64,000 nt of DNA. Source: Promethearchaeota archaeon. GTDB lineage: Archaea; Asgardarchaeota; Lokiarchaeia; Sigyniarchaeales; SOKP01. The notes under the pieces were generated by a model, which did no database searches, was not told the origin of the DNA, and was given only the letters and a program-made list of their open reading frames with translations. The position numbers were made by a program, and so were the translations under genes. The stretch spans positions 1 to 64,000 of the forward strand of contig JAHPZJ010000024.1 in assembly GCA_019058245.1 (NCBI GenBank). The letters are read 5' to 3'. Numbering within the stretch: position 1 is the first letter of the stretch; the number at the start of each line of letters is the position of its first letter. Shown here in pieces: positions 17,571-26,342 of the stretch.

Positions 17571-19865
17571 ATGATAATTGAGGAATTTAAATTTTCAGAT
17601 AAGACTATAACCATTGAAAGAAAAGAAGAAGTGAATTCTTCCTATAAAATTAAATCGTATAATAGTAAATTAAAAATGATAGAAGAAAGAAAAATTCCTC
17701 AAAAGAGTATCGATGACGTTATAAATCATTTTTTTCATAAAAATAAAAATATCTCAAATAAAACAAAGAATTCTATTACTAAAATTATTTATTGTCAAAA
17801 AGATAGAATTATAATTTTAACCACTAGCCATGGTAAAGAAATTATTTTAAATCGAGATAGATTGATAAGAGATTATGGATGGTTCTTTTTCATAGAAAAG
17901 CCAGTAAAACAATCAAAAAAGAAAAAAAGTAAAAAAAAAGAAGAAAAAAAAGACGAAACTACCATAACTTCAGAAGAATTTCATTTTGAGGAAACAATAA
18001 TTCCTTTGAAACAAAAGGAAAATATGAGAGCATTATATAAAACAAAAGAATATAATTATTTCCTAAAAATAATTAATTCTAACGAAATAAGACAAATTCC
18101 AATAAAGGAGGTTCTTAATAATTTCTTTTTTAATGATAATCTCGTTCCGCTTGACGAAAAAAAAAGTATCAGAAAAATTATCTATTATTTTAAAGAAAAA
18201 GTTATAGTTATTAAATCTCTAGTGGGAGATGAGATGTATGAAAACTTAGAGAATTTAGTTAAAAATTATGGATGGTATTTTTATATTACTGGTGTTCCAG
18301 TAGGAAAGAGTGAATTGTGTATTGCCATCGATAAAATTGAAAAAAGATTTGATATTGATTATTTTTCAAATACAACTCTTATAAATGAGTCTAACAAAAA
18401 TAAAGATATTAGGGTGACTATCTATCCAATTGTACTCAAACCCAATCATAATTGTCATGTTTTGGGATTGGGAAATCTAAATATCTTATTGGATTGTGGT
18501 CTTTCAGAAAAAGATGAAGAAAATGAAATTGAAGGAGATTTAAGGCATATAGAAGATTATCTTCAGAATTTACCAAGAAATATCTTAGAAGAAGTAAAAA
18601 TTAGAAAGAATATAGAAACAGATGATCAGGATAATATACCTATAGAAGAAATTCAACAAGATCCTAAAATTGATGCCATTTTTATATCACATAGTCATTA
18701 TGATCATATTTCTGGGTTAAAGGAATTAATCAAGTTATATCCGGATGTTCCTATTTTAAGTTCTAGGATAACAATAGATTTATATCTTCTTAGAGATTCA
18801 AACTTCTTAAAACAAGAGAATCATAATGAAATTGAAGAAGAGGACTACCAAAGTATTGTCAGAAATGTAATTTATGTTGAAAATGGTACTAAAATCGAAT
18901 TTAAAGAAACAAATTGTTTTCTTTCCTTTTTTCATGCAGGTCATATGCCGGGTGCCTTGATGATGTTGGCAAAAGTAAATGATTTTAGATTTTTATATAC
19001 AGGAGATTATACATACATTGATATTACTCCATTTGCTGGCACAAAACGTTTTTTAGAACAAATATCTCGTCCTATAGATTATTTATTAATTGATGGTACT
19101 GCTGCTCAAGATGATTATGGGGATTTATCTGATCAATTTCATAGTTTAATCTTATTTTTAGAACAAAAAGCAGAGTATGGAGACAACTCTTTAATTGGGG
19201 CAGATCCATCAAGTTTAGCTATAAGTTTCATGTTAATTTTTTGGAGGTATTTTAGAAAACTTCAATTAAGGCGAAATTACAAAAAACGACCTAATATCTA
19301 TGTAGACATGATGGTAAGGAAAAATATCCAAGTTATCAACCATCGCTATGAATATATTTACGGTCCAATTTCAAGATTAATTCGAGATAAAGCAAATCCT
19401 TTCAATAGTATAAAATTTAGATGGTTTGATCATACTAATTTAGATTTTATCCGTAAGAAAAATAACATAATAATTTCGCATCCACCTGATCTTTCTTATG
19501 GATTAATAAGAAATATTATTAATATCGTAGGTCGAAATCCACATAATTTTATTTTTTTGGCAGGTTCGATTCATGAATCACCTGGAGCAGAATTAATTGA
19601 AGGAGCAGATGAAATAGAGTTCTCTGAAACATGGAAAATCCCATTTCGTGCATTTTTGCTTAATACTTTTGCGCCACATATTAAAATAAAACTGCATGCT
19701 GATAAAAATCAACTAAGAGAAATGATAAAAAATTTGGAACCAAAAGAAGTCTGTTTTTTCCATCAGTCTGCTAAAAAATTAACAGAAGTTGTAGAGTTTG
19801 TGAAAGAATTAGGTGTGGAAAAAGTTACTTTACCTATAAAGAGGAAACTCCTAATATTAAATTAA
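17571..19865 (+). CDS. Beta-CASP-like metallo-beta-lactamase protein with duplicated N-terminal domain
   Basis: Residues about 1-105 and 132-232 are two copies of one unrecognised domain. Each starts EEFxF and ends with DYGWFFFI or NYGWYFYI, and they are joined by a Lys-rich linker. From about 255 on is an MBL core with ISHSHYDHISG (about residue 374), HAGHMPGA and YTGDYT as zinc ligands. Then come beta-CASP-like features (IDGTA as motif A, a long insertion, and CFFHQSAKKL as the last His). It resembles archaeal CPSF/RNase J-type nucleases, but the usual KH domains are replaced by the duplicated domain. RNA processing is inferred. Confidence 0.78.
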   Translation: MIIEEFKFSDKTITIERKEEVNSSYKIKSYNSKLKMIEERKIPQKSIDDVINHFFHKNKNISNKTKNSITKIIYCQKDRIIILTTSHGKEIILNRDRLIRDYGWFFFIEKPVKQSKKKKSKKKEEKKDETTITSEEFHFEETIIPLKQKENMRALYKTKEYNYFLKIINSNEIRQIPIKEVLNNFFFNDNLVPLDEKKSIRKIIYYFKEKVIVIKSLVGDEMYENLENLVKNYGWYFYITGVPVGKSELCIAIDKIEKRFDIDYFSNTTLINESNKNKDIRVTIYPIVLKPNHNCHVLGLGNLNILLDCGLSEKDEENEIEGDLRHIEDYLQNLPRNILEEVKIRKNIETDDQDNIPIEEIQQDPKIDAIFISHSHYDHISGLKELIKLYPDVPILSSRITIDLYLLRDSNFLKQENHNEIEEEDYQSIVRNVIYVENGTKIEFKETNCFLSFFHAGHMPGALMMLAKVNDFRFLYTGDYTYIDITPFAGTKRFLEQISRPIDYLLIDGTAAQDDYGDLSDQFHSLILFLEQKAEYGDNSLIGADPSSLAISFMLIFWRYFRKLQLRRNYKKRPNIYVDMMVRKNIQVINHRYEYIYGPISRLIRDKANPFNSIKFRWFDHTNLDFIRKKNNIIISHPPDLSYGLIRNIINIVGRNPHNFIFLAGSIHESPGAELIEGADEIEFSETWKIPFRAFLLNTFAPHIKIKLHADKNQLREMIKNLEPKEVCFFHQSAKKLTEVVEFVKELGVEKVTLPIKRKLLILN

Positions 19866-19956
19866 ATATGATAGTTTATAGAAAATTAACCAAAAATCTT
19901 TAACATAATAACTTCTTATTCTTCATCGAATTATAAATATAATAAGGTGATTAGAC

Positions 19957-20334
19957 ATATACTCTGAAAAAGTAATGGATCACTTTAGAAATCCCAGAAA
20001 TATGGGTGAAATGAAAGATGCTGATGCGGTAGGTGAATATGGTAATCCTACATGTGGTGATTTAATGTATATATACATAAAAGTAAAAGAGATAAATGGA
20101 CAAAAAATAATTGATGATATATCTTTTCAGACATTTGGGTGTGCTGCAGCCATTGCCTCATCATCAATGATTACTGAGATAGCCAAAGGAAAAACGTTAG
20201 ATGATGCTATTAAAATTACTCGAGATGATGTTGCTGATGCATTAGATGGTCTTCCCCCTATTAAATTGCATTGTTCAAATCTTGCTGCAGATGCTTTACA
20301 CGTTGCTATAAAAAAATATAGGGAAAATGAATAA
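19957..20334 (+). CDS. iscU: IscU/NifU-like Fe-S scaffold with likely AUA start
   Basis: All three scaffold cysteines are present (NPTCGDL, FGCAAAIASSS, KLHCSNLA), with the ligand Asp in CGD. The track begins at ATG 19975 (MDHFRNPRNMG). The conserved family N-terminus YSEKVMDHF continues upstream as ATA-TAC-TCT-GAA-AAA-GTA. The frame is closed by TGA at 19948 with no ATG/GTG/TTG between. GGTGA lies 6 nt before ATA 19957. I therefore infer an AUA start, with ATG 19975 as the fallback. It receives sulfur from the cysteine desulfurase at 13198. Confidence 0.9.
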   Translation: MYSEKVMDHFRNPRNMGEMKDADAVGEYGNPTCGDLMYIYIKVKEINGQKIIDDISFQTFGCAAAIASSSMITEIAKGKTLDDAIKITRDDVADALDGLPPIKLHCSNLAADALHVAIKKYRENE

Positions 20335-20369
20335 TTTTTTTTTAACTGATAATTCATTAAAATTGTTTT

Positions 20370-21137
20370 CTAAATCTCAACTGAATTGCTTCCATCAATC
20401 ACTTTTACATTTGAAATGTAAGATATTTTCTGAACTTCTGATAATAAACCCGCTTTTGAGTCCAATTCATTTGAAAGTTCACTTTTCTTATTGAAAGACA
20501 ACATTTTTGATTTTTTTTTAAAAGTAACTATGAAACTAATGTGATTTGTCTCCTCATCTATTGAATCAATTCCAAGGATCGTAAAATATTTCAAATACCT
20601 TCTAAAAATTGGACTTAAAGTTTGCGCGTAATCTTTAGAAACAGGAAAATCAAGTTCTAGAATGTCTTGTGCTAAGCTTTTTTGCCCAAATTTAGTATAT
20701 GTCATGAAATACATTAAGCTACAACCCACAGTAGTGAGCATTATTCCTACTAAATAAAATCGAGTACCACAAGCCATTCCTACAGCCATAACAAAAAAGA
20801 TAAAGCCAACATCTCTAGTTTCTTTTAGAGCATTTCTAAATCTAACAATGGAAAGGGCTCCTACTAATGTAAAAGCTCGAGCAATATCTGTTCCTATAAT
20901 TATCATAATCATCCCTACAATCATCCCCAATAGAATTAAAGTCTGAGTAAAATTTTGTGAATAGGATATGCTTCGATGTGTTCCTCGATAGGTAATTCCA
21001 ATGAGGATTGATAAAACAATACTCCAAAAGAAAACAATAATTACATCGGATACTTCTATTGGTGAAATATTAGTACCTAAAGTGAAAAATGAATCTTCGA
21101 TAAATTTTATGAAAAAGTCATCTAACCACATATGCAT
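20370..21137 (-). CDS. DUF4956 membrane protein
   Basis: There are about four membrane spans in the N-terminal two thirds. The diagnostic block is DIARAFTLVGALSIVRFRNALKETRDVGFIFFVMAVGMACGT, the DUF4956 hallmark. A cytosolic domain of about 90 residues follows (ILGIDSIDEETNHISFIVTFKKKS). In bacteria DUF4956 genes neighbour VTC-domain and CotH genes, exactly as here. The family is thought to be linked to polyphosphate-type or cell-surface chemistry, without proven function. Confidence 0.88.
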   Translation of the reverse strand: MHMWLDDFFIKFIEDSFFTLGTNISPIEVSDVIIVFFWSIVLSILIGITYRGTHRSISYSQNFTQTLILLGMIVGMIMIIIGTDIARAFTLVGALSIVRFRNALKETRDVGFIFFVMAVGMACGTRFYLVGIMLTTVGCSLMYFMTYTKFGQKSLAQDILELDFPVSKDYAQTLSPIFRRYLKYFTILGIDSIDEETNHISFIVTFKKKSKMLSFNKKSELSNELDSKAGLLSEVQKISYISNVKVIDGSNSVEI

Positions 21138-21221
21138 GAATAATTTTCTTCATAAAATAAATTTTACATAAAAGAAAAAAATCTAATTAACATAAACAAA
21201 TGATAAAAAAGAATAGTATTA

Positions 21222-21974
21222 TTAGACTAAAGCAAAGTTTTTGTTTTTTTTTATTCCAGTTGCGAATTTCGAGATTTTGTATTGTATGCAATCGTTTTTT
21301 TGAATAATTTTTATGGCCCAATTTGGAATGAAATTATTAAATTTAACTTCCATTATACAAATCCTTTGTGGAACAATAAATTTCGAACCACCACCTATCT
21401 TAAGGTTAAGATTATGATTCCGCACCTTTACATTTGTATCAAATGTAATCCTAAAAGTTTTTTCAAACCTTGATAGGTAAGGTCGCCTTTTATAGGAAAC
21501 AATACATACTGGTTTTAAATTGTATTTCTTATAAAGAAACCAGATTTCTTTCAAAGTTCCCTTATCTTGTGTCGATGCGTTTTCATAGAAACTTTTAGCT
21601 ACTTTATGATTACTATTTAAAATATTTAAGGAATTTTCAAGAGGTACATAAATCCTCCTCTTTGCAACATTCTCATTAAATTTTTTCTTGATTTCAATAA
21701 AAGCAAAATCTTGATTATCTCTAGTAAAATTCGGGTAAAATCTTATCCTTAATTTTTTCCGAATACCAATTCCATTTTCTTTCTCGAGAAATGAGTGTTT
21801 GAAATTAGAATCAAAATATAAGCTCCTTACCTCATAATCATAACTATTTTGAACATAAGGATCCAATCTTATAAATGGTTGAATATACCTAAGTAAATTA
21901 TCTCTTTCCTTTAATGAGATTTGATATTTTATCTCAAATCGGTTGAAATACTTCTGATATTTCTGATAGTTTAT
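21222..21974 (-). CDS. VTC-domain protein (polyphosphate polymerase-like)
   Basis: The VTC domain is recognised from YDYEVRSLYFDS, the basic strand KKLRIRFYP, FIEIKKKF, the ...VSYKRRPY strand, RITFDTNV and ICIMEVKFN. Basic residues on alternating strands line the tunnel in VTC4. The track starts at TTG 21866, but the frame continues upstream with RFEIKYQISLKERDNLL, the expected first helix and strand of the domain. No ATG/GTG/TTG occurs before an in-frame TAA at 21981-21983. ATA 21974 with GGTG 9 nt upstream is a candidate start. Alternatively ATG 21989 is followed by GTG and that TAA. Confidence 0.82.
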   Translation of the reverse strand: MNYQKYQKYFNRFEIKYQISLKERDNLLRYIQPFIRLDPYVQNSYDYEVRSLYFDSNFKHSFLEKENGIGIRKKLRIRFYPNFTRDNQDFAFIEIKKKFNENVAKRRIYVPLENSLNILNSNHKVAKSFYENASTQDKGTLKEIWFLYKKYNLKPVCIVSYKRRPYLSRFEKTFRITFDTNVKVRNHNLNLKIGGGSKFIVPQRICIMEVKFNNFIPNWAIKIIQKNDCIQYKISKFATGIKKNKNFALV

Positions 21975-22006
21975 GACTTTTTACACCATTTTTTTTTTAA
22001 TATTTT

Positions 22007-24661
22007 TTATAGTAATTGTGACCTAACAAATTCTGCTCGGGTTTCTATAAAGTTTAGAACTCGGGTCTTATCAAAATAAAATGCTATATAGGGGATTTGA
22101 TTTGGATACTCTATAGAAGAATTTGGATCTGTAAAATGATATGGTGTGATAACTGTTGACTGAATAAGATCAAACCATTCTTCAAGTTGTATAATTAATG
22201 ATTCCGTATTATTTACAATTTTCTCATGTTCATTTAGATATTCTTCTACAAAATCTGTATCATTAATTAAATTATCCCAAAGAGGCCTTGCAACAGGATC
22301 AATTCCAAATTTTAAACTAGCCTCATCATACCATCCTTTATATCCTGAAAGTAAGGGAGCATTCCGATAATCAGGAGCTCCAAACGGGATTACTGATTGA
22401 TTACTACCACTATTGAAGCTATGTTCAATATCCCATGGTAAAAGCACAAAACCAAAATTAGGATCAGAATACAACCAAAAGTTATGAGGGATAAAAATAT
22501 AATCATCCCAATTACCTATAAATACACTTGCGGCAAAATATTTTGCGAGTAGGGTTATATTTGCAACTTCATGAATATTGCTCCAGTTATAATTAATATA
22601 TCGTATAAATTTTTCCAAATCAGAATAATCATCAAGATCTTGGTTAGTCCTCAGTTCATAAACTCTATGTCCATCTATAGTTAAATACTCTTTTAAGTTT
22701 GAGATGTATTCAAGAGTAGCTACACCAGCATTAACCTTATAGAGGTTTGCTTCTGGATTTTTAAAATTACAGCGAAGAAATGTTTTATCAATGTCTTCTG
22801 TAAGTAAATATAATCCTTTGTATTCCTTTTGCTTAATAATCTTTCCGTCTTCATTTGTTTCAGTAATATAAAGTTTGGCCCAAGTTATTCTAGGACAAGG
22901 AATTCCAAGAATTTTAAAAACTTCATAACCCGCAACTTCATTCATTAATGAGAAATCTAATGGAGCTGCTCTTAAATTTAAACGTCTTAATCCAAGAAAT
23001 CGTCGATTTTCATTTTCAGGGACATATTTATATAATCCATCTCCTATATACAATTCTGTTTCACTAAATTTTAATTTAAAAGAGTCTTTAGGAAATCTCC
23101 TATTAAAATTACCACGGATTCGAAATCCTGTATTATCCATTGAATAATTATCAATTGAAACATCAGAAGGCATATATAATTGGTCTGACCATTTATTATT
23201 ATCATGTTTTCGCTCCATCATATCATAAAAGTAATCACTCTGAATTACAATGCTAACTTCATGAATTTTTTGGGTTGAAAATAGTGATGATGATTTGTAA
23301 TAATATCTTCTTGCAGTAGGACTAGAGAATCCAAATATTGCGTCATCCTCTTGATAAGGGGAAATAAAATTATTATAGAAAACGTTTTTTTGCGCAATTA
23401 TTATATTATTAAGTAAATCACATCGAGTTCTTATCCAATTTTCAATGGTTTCGACCAGTCTATCAAAGAAATCTTCATTTTTCGTGTTTCGTATAAGTGT
23501 ATTTTTAATAGGAATATAAAGTTCATTAAAATATGACACTAAGCTATTAGTATTCCAAAAATTAGTACTAATATAAGTCCATCTATTAATAATCTCTGTT
23601 ATAAACTCATTATTTTTAGAAGAATTTTCAGGAAAAAGCAACCGATAATATAATTTACTCCATACAACAGAATCGATAACATTTTCATCTTTATTTAACC
23701 ACAGTTCAATCGGAATCGTGCCAAATTCACTATACCCCCAACTTTGAGCAAAATTCCAAGGTAGAAAAAAGAAACCTGATTCAGATTCTTGGTTTAAAAC
23801 TAAATAATATGAAGAACCCTCAATAATTTCATGTCCTACAAGTAAACCAAATAAAAGATTATCTATTAACGAATTCTTATCCAAGATGGTAAAAATACCC
23901 TTTTCTTCATCGAAAAACTCTATTTCTGAAGTATTATAAATGAATTCTGTGAGATTTTTGAGTACATTAGAGCAATCTATTATATTTGGGTATAATTGTT
24001 CCCATAGTGAATCTATACTATTTGGATAAGTGTAAAAATCTCCATCCCAATTAGTGGACTGAAAAATCATATCATTTTCTTCAGGATTTTGAATATTTTC
24101 TTGTTCTAAATTCATCATTTTTCGATCAATTCTTTCAGAAAGCAAATATAAACCTTGATAATCACCATTTACATATACATCTACTAATTTAGAATATGGG
24201 AGTCTATAATTTGAATTGTCATCTATAACCATATTATAAACATCAAACGCCATCTTTGTTCTAACAGCATCAAAGTTTTTTGCAGGTGGTAAAAGAATCC
24301 AATCATCATCATTACGAATTTCAAAGAGATTTTCATTTTGAGATAACTCAAAAGAAAAACCACCATCAGAATTTCGTTTTCTAAGATTAGCAGATAGAAA
24401 ATGATTTGCCCAAGGGGCTGCTACAAATTCACTTGATATAGGAGAAAATTTCAAAAAACATTGTTGAGAGGAATTGGTTATTTCACCTGCTATTTCAATA
24501 TTAATTATTGGTACTTCTGGAGAATAACTTATTGAGCCTATGCTATCTTGATATATAAAATAGGAAAGTGATGAAATTGTAATAACTGAAATAAGAATTA
24601 GAGGAATTAATTCTTGTTTAATTCTCGAAGGTCGTAATTTTTCAAACGAATCTGATATCAT
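22007..24661 (-). CDS. CotH kinase-like protein with two CotH-type domains
   Basis: A single N-terminal membrane anchor (LIPLILISVITISSLSYFIY) places the rest outside. The C-terminal domain (about residues 460-830) is a CotH domain, with FRIRGN, LNLRAAPLDFSLMNEV, KGLYLLTEDIDK, IGNWDDYIFIPHNFWLY and LLPWDIEHSF. An N-terminal copy (about 60-330) repeats the order with GDYQGLYLLSERID and FFFLPWNF but is more degenerate. CotH proteins are atypical protein kinases on spore or cell surfaces. It clusters with VTC and DUF4956 on the same strand. Start ATG 24661 follows AAGGCGA. Confidence 0.87.
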   Translation of the reverse strand: MISDSFEKLRPSRIKQELIPLILISVITISSLSYFIYQDSIGSISYSPEVPIINIEIAGEITNSSQQCFLKFSPISSEFVAAPWANHFLSANLRKRNSDGGFSFELSQNENLFEIRNDDDWILLPPAKNFDAVRTKMAFDVYNMVIDDNSNYRLPYSKLVDVYVNGDYQGLYLLSERIDRKMMNLEQENIQNPEENDMIFQSTNWDGDFYTYPNSIDSLWEQLYPNIIDCSNVLKNLTEFIYNTSEIEFFDEEKGIFTILDKNSLIDNLLFGLLVGHEIIEGSSYYLVLNQESESGFFFLPWNFAQSWGYSEFGTIPIELWLNKDENVIDSVVWSKLYYRLLFPENSSKNNEFITEIINRWTYISTNFWNTNSLVSYFNELYIPIKNTLIRNTKNEDFFDRLVETIENWIRTRCDLLNNIIIAQKNVFYNNFISPYQEDDAIFGFSSPTARRYYYKSSSLFSTQKIHEVSIVIQSDYFYDMMERKHDNNKWSDQLYMPSDVSIDNYSMDNTGFRIRGNFNRRFPKDSFKLKFSETELYIGDGLYKYVPENENRRFLGLRRLNLRAAPLDFSLMNEVAGYEVFKILGIPCPRITWAKLYITETNEDGKIIKQKEYKGLYLLTEDIDKTFLRCNFKNPEANLYKVNAGVATLEYISNLKEYLTIDGHRVYELRTNQDLDDYSDLEKFIRYINYNWSNIHEVANITLLAKYFAASVFIGNWDDYIFIPHNFWLYSDPNFGFVLLPWDIEHSFNSGSNQSVIPFGAPDYRNAPLLSGYKGWYDEASLKFGIDPVARPLWDNLINDTDFVEEYLNEHEKIVNNTESLIIQLEEWFDLIQSTVITPYHFTDPNSSIEYPNQIPYIAFYFDKTRVLNFIETRAEFVRSQLL

Positions 24662-24907
24662 AATCGCCTTAATATTATTATATTACTAAAATAAAAAAAA
24701 TTGTGTAATTTGTATAGGGCACCATATTTTCTTGTTTTTATAGCCTACATGTGAATAGACTCTATGATGCTATAGCTTTATTTCGGGAAAAGAAGATTAA
24801 GTACGGATAATTACTTTTTATTTTTACAATAATAAAATCTAAGGTATTTATGTAAAAAACATTTATTTTAAATATACATATTTTTATGTCTACTTTCAAA
24901 TATCATC

Positions 24908-25756
24908 ATGAATTTTACTAAACCAATTCTTGAGATAATTCGAGAGCGAACTTCTAGTAGGACATATTCTGGAGTTTCACTTGATGAAAATATAAAGGAA
25001 AAAATAAAAGAATTATTGGAAAGTCTTGAATTAAAAAGTCCCTTTAACAGCCAAGAAGGAAATATTAGATTTGAGCTTATTAATGTTCCAGAATTTAATC
25101 CCAACGAAAAAAAGAAGCTAGGAACATATGGAATAATTAAAGGAGCCCAAAATTTTATAGTTGGAGCGGTAAAGAAATTTCAGTTTAATCGTGAACATTT
25201 TGGGTTTCTGATGGAAAAAATTATCTTACATGCCACTGATATGGGATTAGGTACTTGTTGGTTAGGTGGAACCTTTAATAGAAGTCTATTTTCAACGAAA
25301 ATTCATAAAAAAGAAGATGAAATTGTTCCCGCAATTACTCCTATTGGTTTTTCAGTCAAAAGGACAATTAAAGAGAAGGTGATTCGAAGATTTATAAAAG
25401 CAAACAACAGATTATTGTGGAACCAATTATTTTTCAAACATGATTTTAACACTCCGGTTCATCCTGAAGAAATACCAGATTATAAAGAACTACTTGAAAT
25501 GGTTAGAATCGGACCATCTGCAGGAAATAAGCAACCTTGGAGAATTATCAGGGATACTGAAAGAAAGAATTTTAATTTTTATATAGTTAAGGAAACAGGA
25601 TCATATAACCAATTTCCTCCTCTCGACATTGGAATAGCAGTTTGTCACTTTGATTTAACAGCAATGGATTTAGGTATCAATGGAAACTGGATTTTTAGCG
25701 AACCTCAAATACCAAGAACTGAGAATTATAAGTATATTATTTCTTGGTCTATATAA
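24908..25756 (+). CDS. Nitroreductase-family protein (TM nitroreductase type)
   Basis: An FMN-dependent nitroreductase fold with duplicated half-motifs: an N-terminal RTSSRTYSG, then MGLGTCWLGGTFNRS, and a second half with IGPSAGNKQPWRII and DIGIAVCHFDLTAMDLG. This arrangement fits the putative TM nitroreductase family (PF14512). It probably reduces an unknown electron acceptor with NAD(P)H. It converges with the copper-module regulator gene 30 bp away but need not be related. Confidence 0.82.
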   Translation: MNFTKPILEIIRERTSSRTYSGVSLDENIKEKIKELLESLELKSPFNSQEGNIRFELINVPEFNPNEKKKLGTYGIIKGAQNFIVGAVKKFQFNREHFGFLMEKIILHATDMGLGTCWLGGTFNRSLFSTKIHKKEDEIVPAITPIGFSVKRTIKEKVIRRFIKANNRLLWNQLFFKHDFNTPVHPEEIPDYKELLEMVRIGPSAGNKQPWRIIRDTERKNFNFYIVKETGSYNQFPPLDIGIAVCHFDLTAMDLGINGNWIFSEPQIPRTENYKYIISWSI

Positions 25757-25785
25757 ATTAATGTAGAATACTTAAATTTCTTCTC

Positions 25786-26220
25786 TTATAGAGAAGTTTT
25801 ATAAGCTTTTGCGTAATGCTTACAGCAAAAATTTAGTTTCTTTCCATTAATCATTTCTGTATAGTAATCTTTATAAAGCCTCACGCCACAACTAGAGCAA
25901 ATCTCTAGTCTCGATTGAATAGCTACATCAATTAGATTATCAAATCTTGAAAAAATTCTATCTGTAAATTCGGAACCTAAGGAAGTTAATCTATAACCTT
26001 TTGACCGTTCATTCTTTTTTGTAGTTATTTCCTCAATATATCCTTTTTCTTTTAGTTTTTTTAAAAAATCATAAATATATGTTGGGCTTGAGGTTTTTCC
26101 TAAGTCAGAACCTAATCTTTTTAAAATATAATAACCCGTAACAGAATCTTTTGACCTAAGTAATACCAATGTATATAATTTAGTTAAATTTTGGACTTTT
26201 AGGTCAGTATTAATACCCAT
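25786..26220 (-). CDS. PadR-like winged-HTH regulator with TRASH-like metal-binding tail
   Basis: The N-terminal part is a PadR/MarR-like winged helix (TGYYILKRLG, PTYIYDFLKKLKEKGYIEE, KGYRLTSLG). The C-terminal 40 residues hold CSSCGVRLY, 20 residues, then CCKHY. This C-x2-C...CC-x-H arrangement resembles the TRASH domain of archaeal copper sensors. It is divergent from a small membrane protein and CopA and shares their promoter region, which supports a role as copper-responsive repressor. Sensing of copper is inferred from context. Confidence 0.8.
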   Translation of the reverse strand: MGINTDLKVQNLTKLYTLVLLRSKDSVTGYYILKRLGSDLGKTSSPTYIYDFLKKLKEKGYIEEITTKKNERSKGYRLTSLGSEFTDRIFSRFDNLIDVAIQSRLEICSSCGVRLYKDYYTEMINGKKLNFCCKHYAKAYKTSL

Positions 26221-26284
26221 TAATATCTCACATAGAAATATATTATAATATTATAAATAAAAATCATAATATTTAAATATATAT

Positions 26285-26307
26285 CTTTTTGTATATATAC
26301 TCAAAAG
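26285..26307. promoter_or_regulatory. Candidate operator in the divergent copper promoter
   Basis: CTTTTTGTATATATAC followed by TCAAAAG forms a near-perfect dyad: a 10-bp palindrome GTATATATAC flanked by CTTTT and AAAAG arms. It lies between the PadR-TRASH-like regulator and the small membrane protein gene. The AT-only core also overlaps a possible TATA box. Confidence 0.5.
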
Positions 26308-26342
26308 TAATATATTTTAGTTTATAATATAAAAGTGATTTT

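Noticed and set aside
20370-24661. Foreign bacterial island for the CotH/VTC/DUF4956 cluster
   Set aside because: Base composition and codon use look the same as the neighbours and no mobile-element or tRNA border is seen. Old transfer cannot be excluded.
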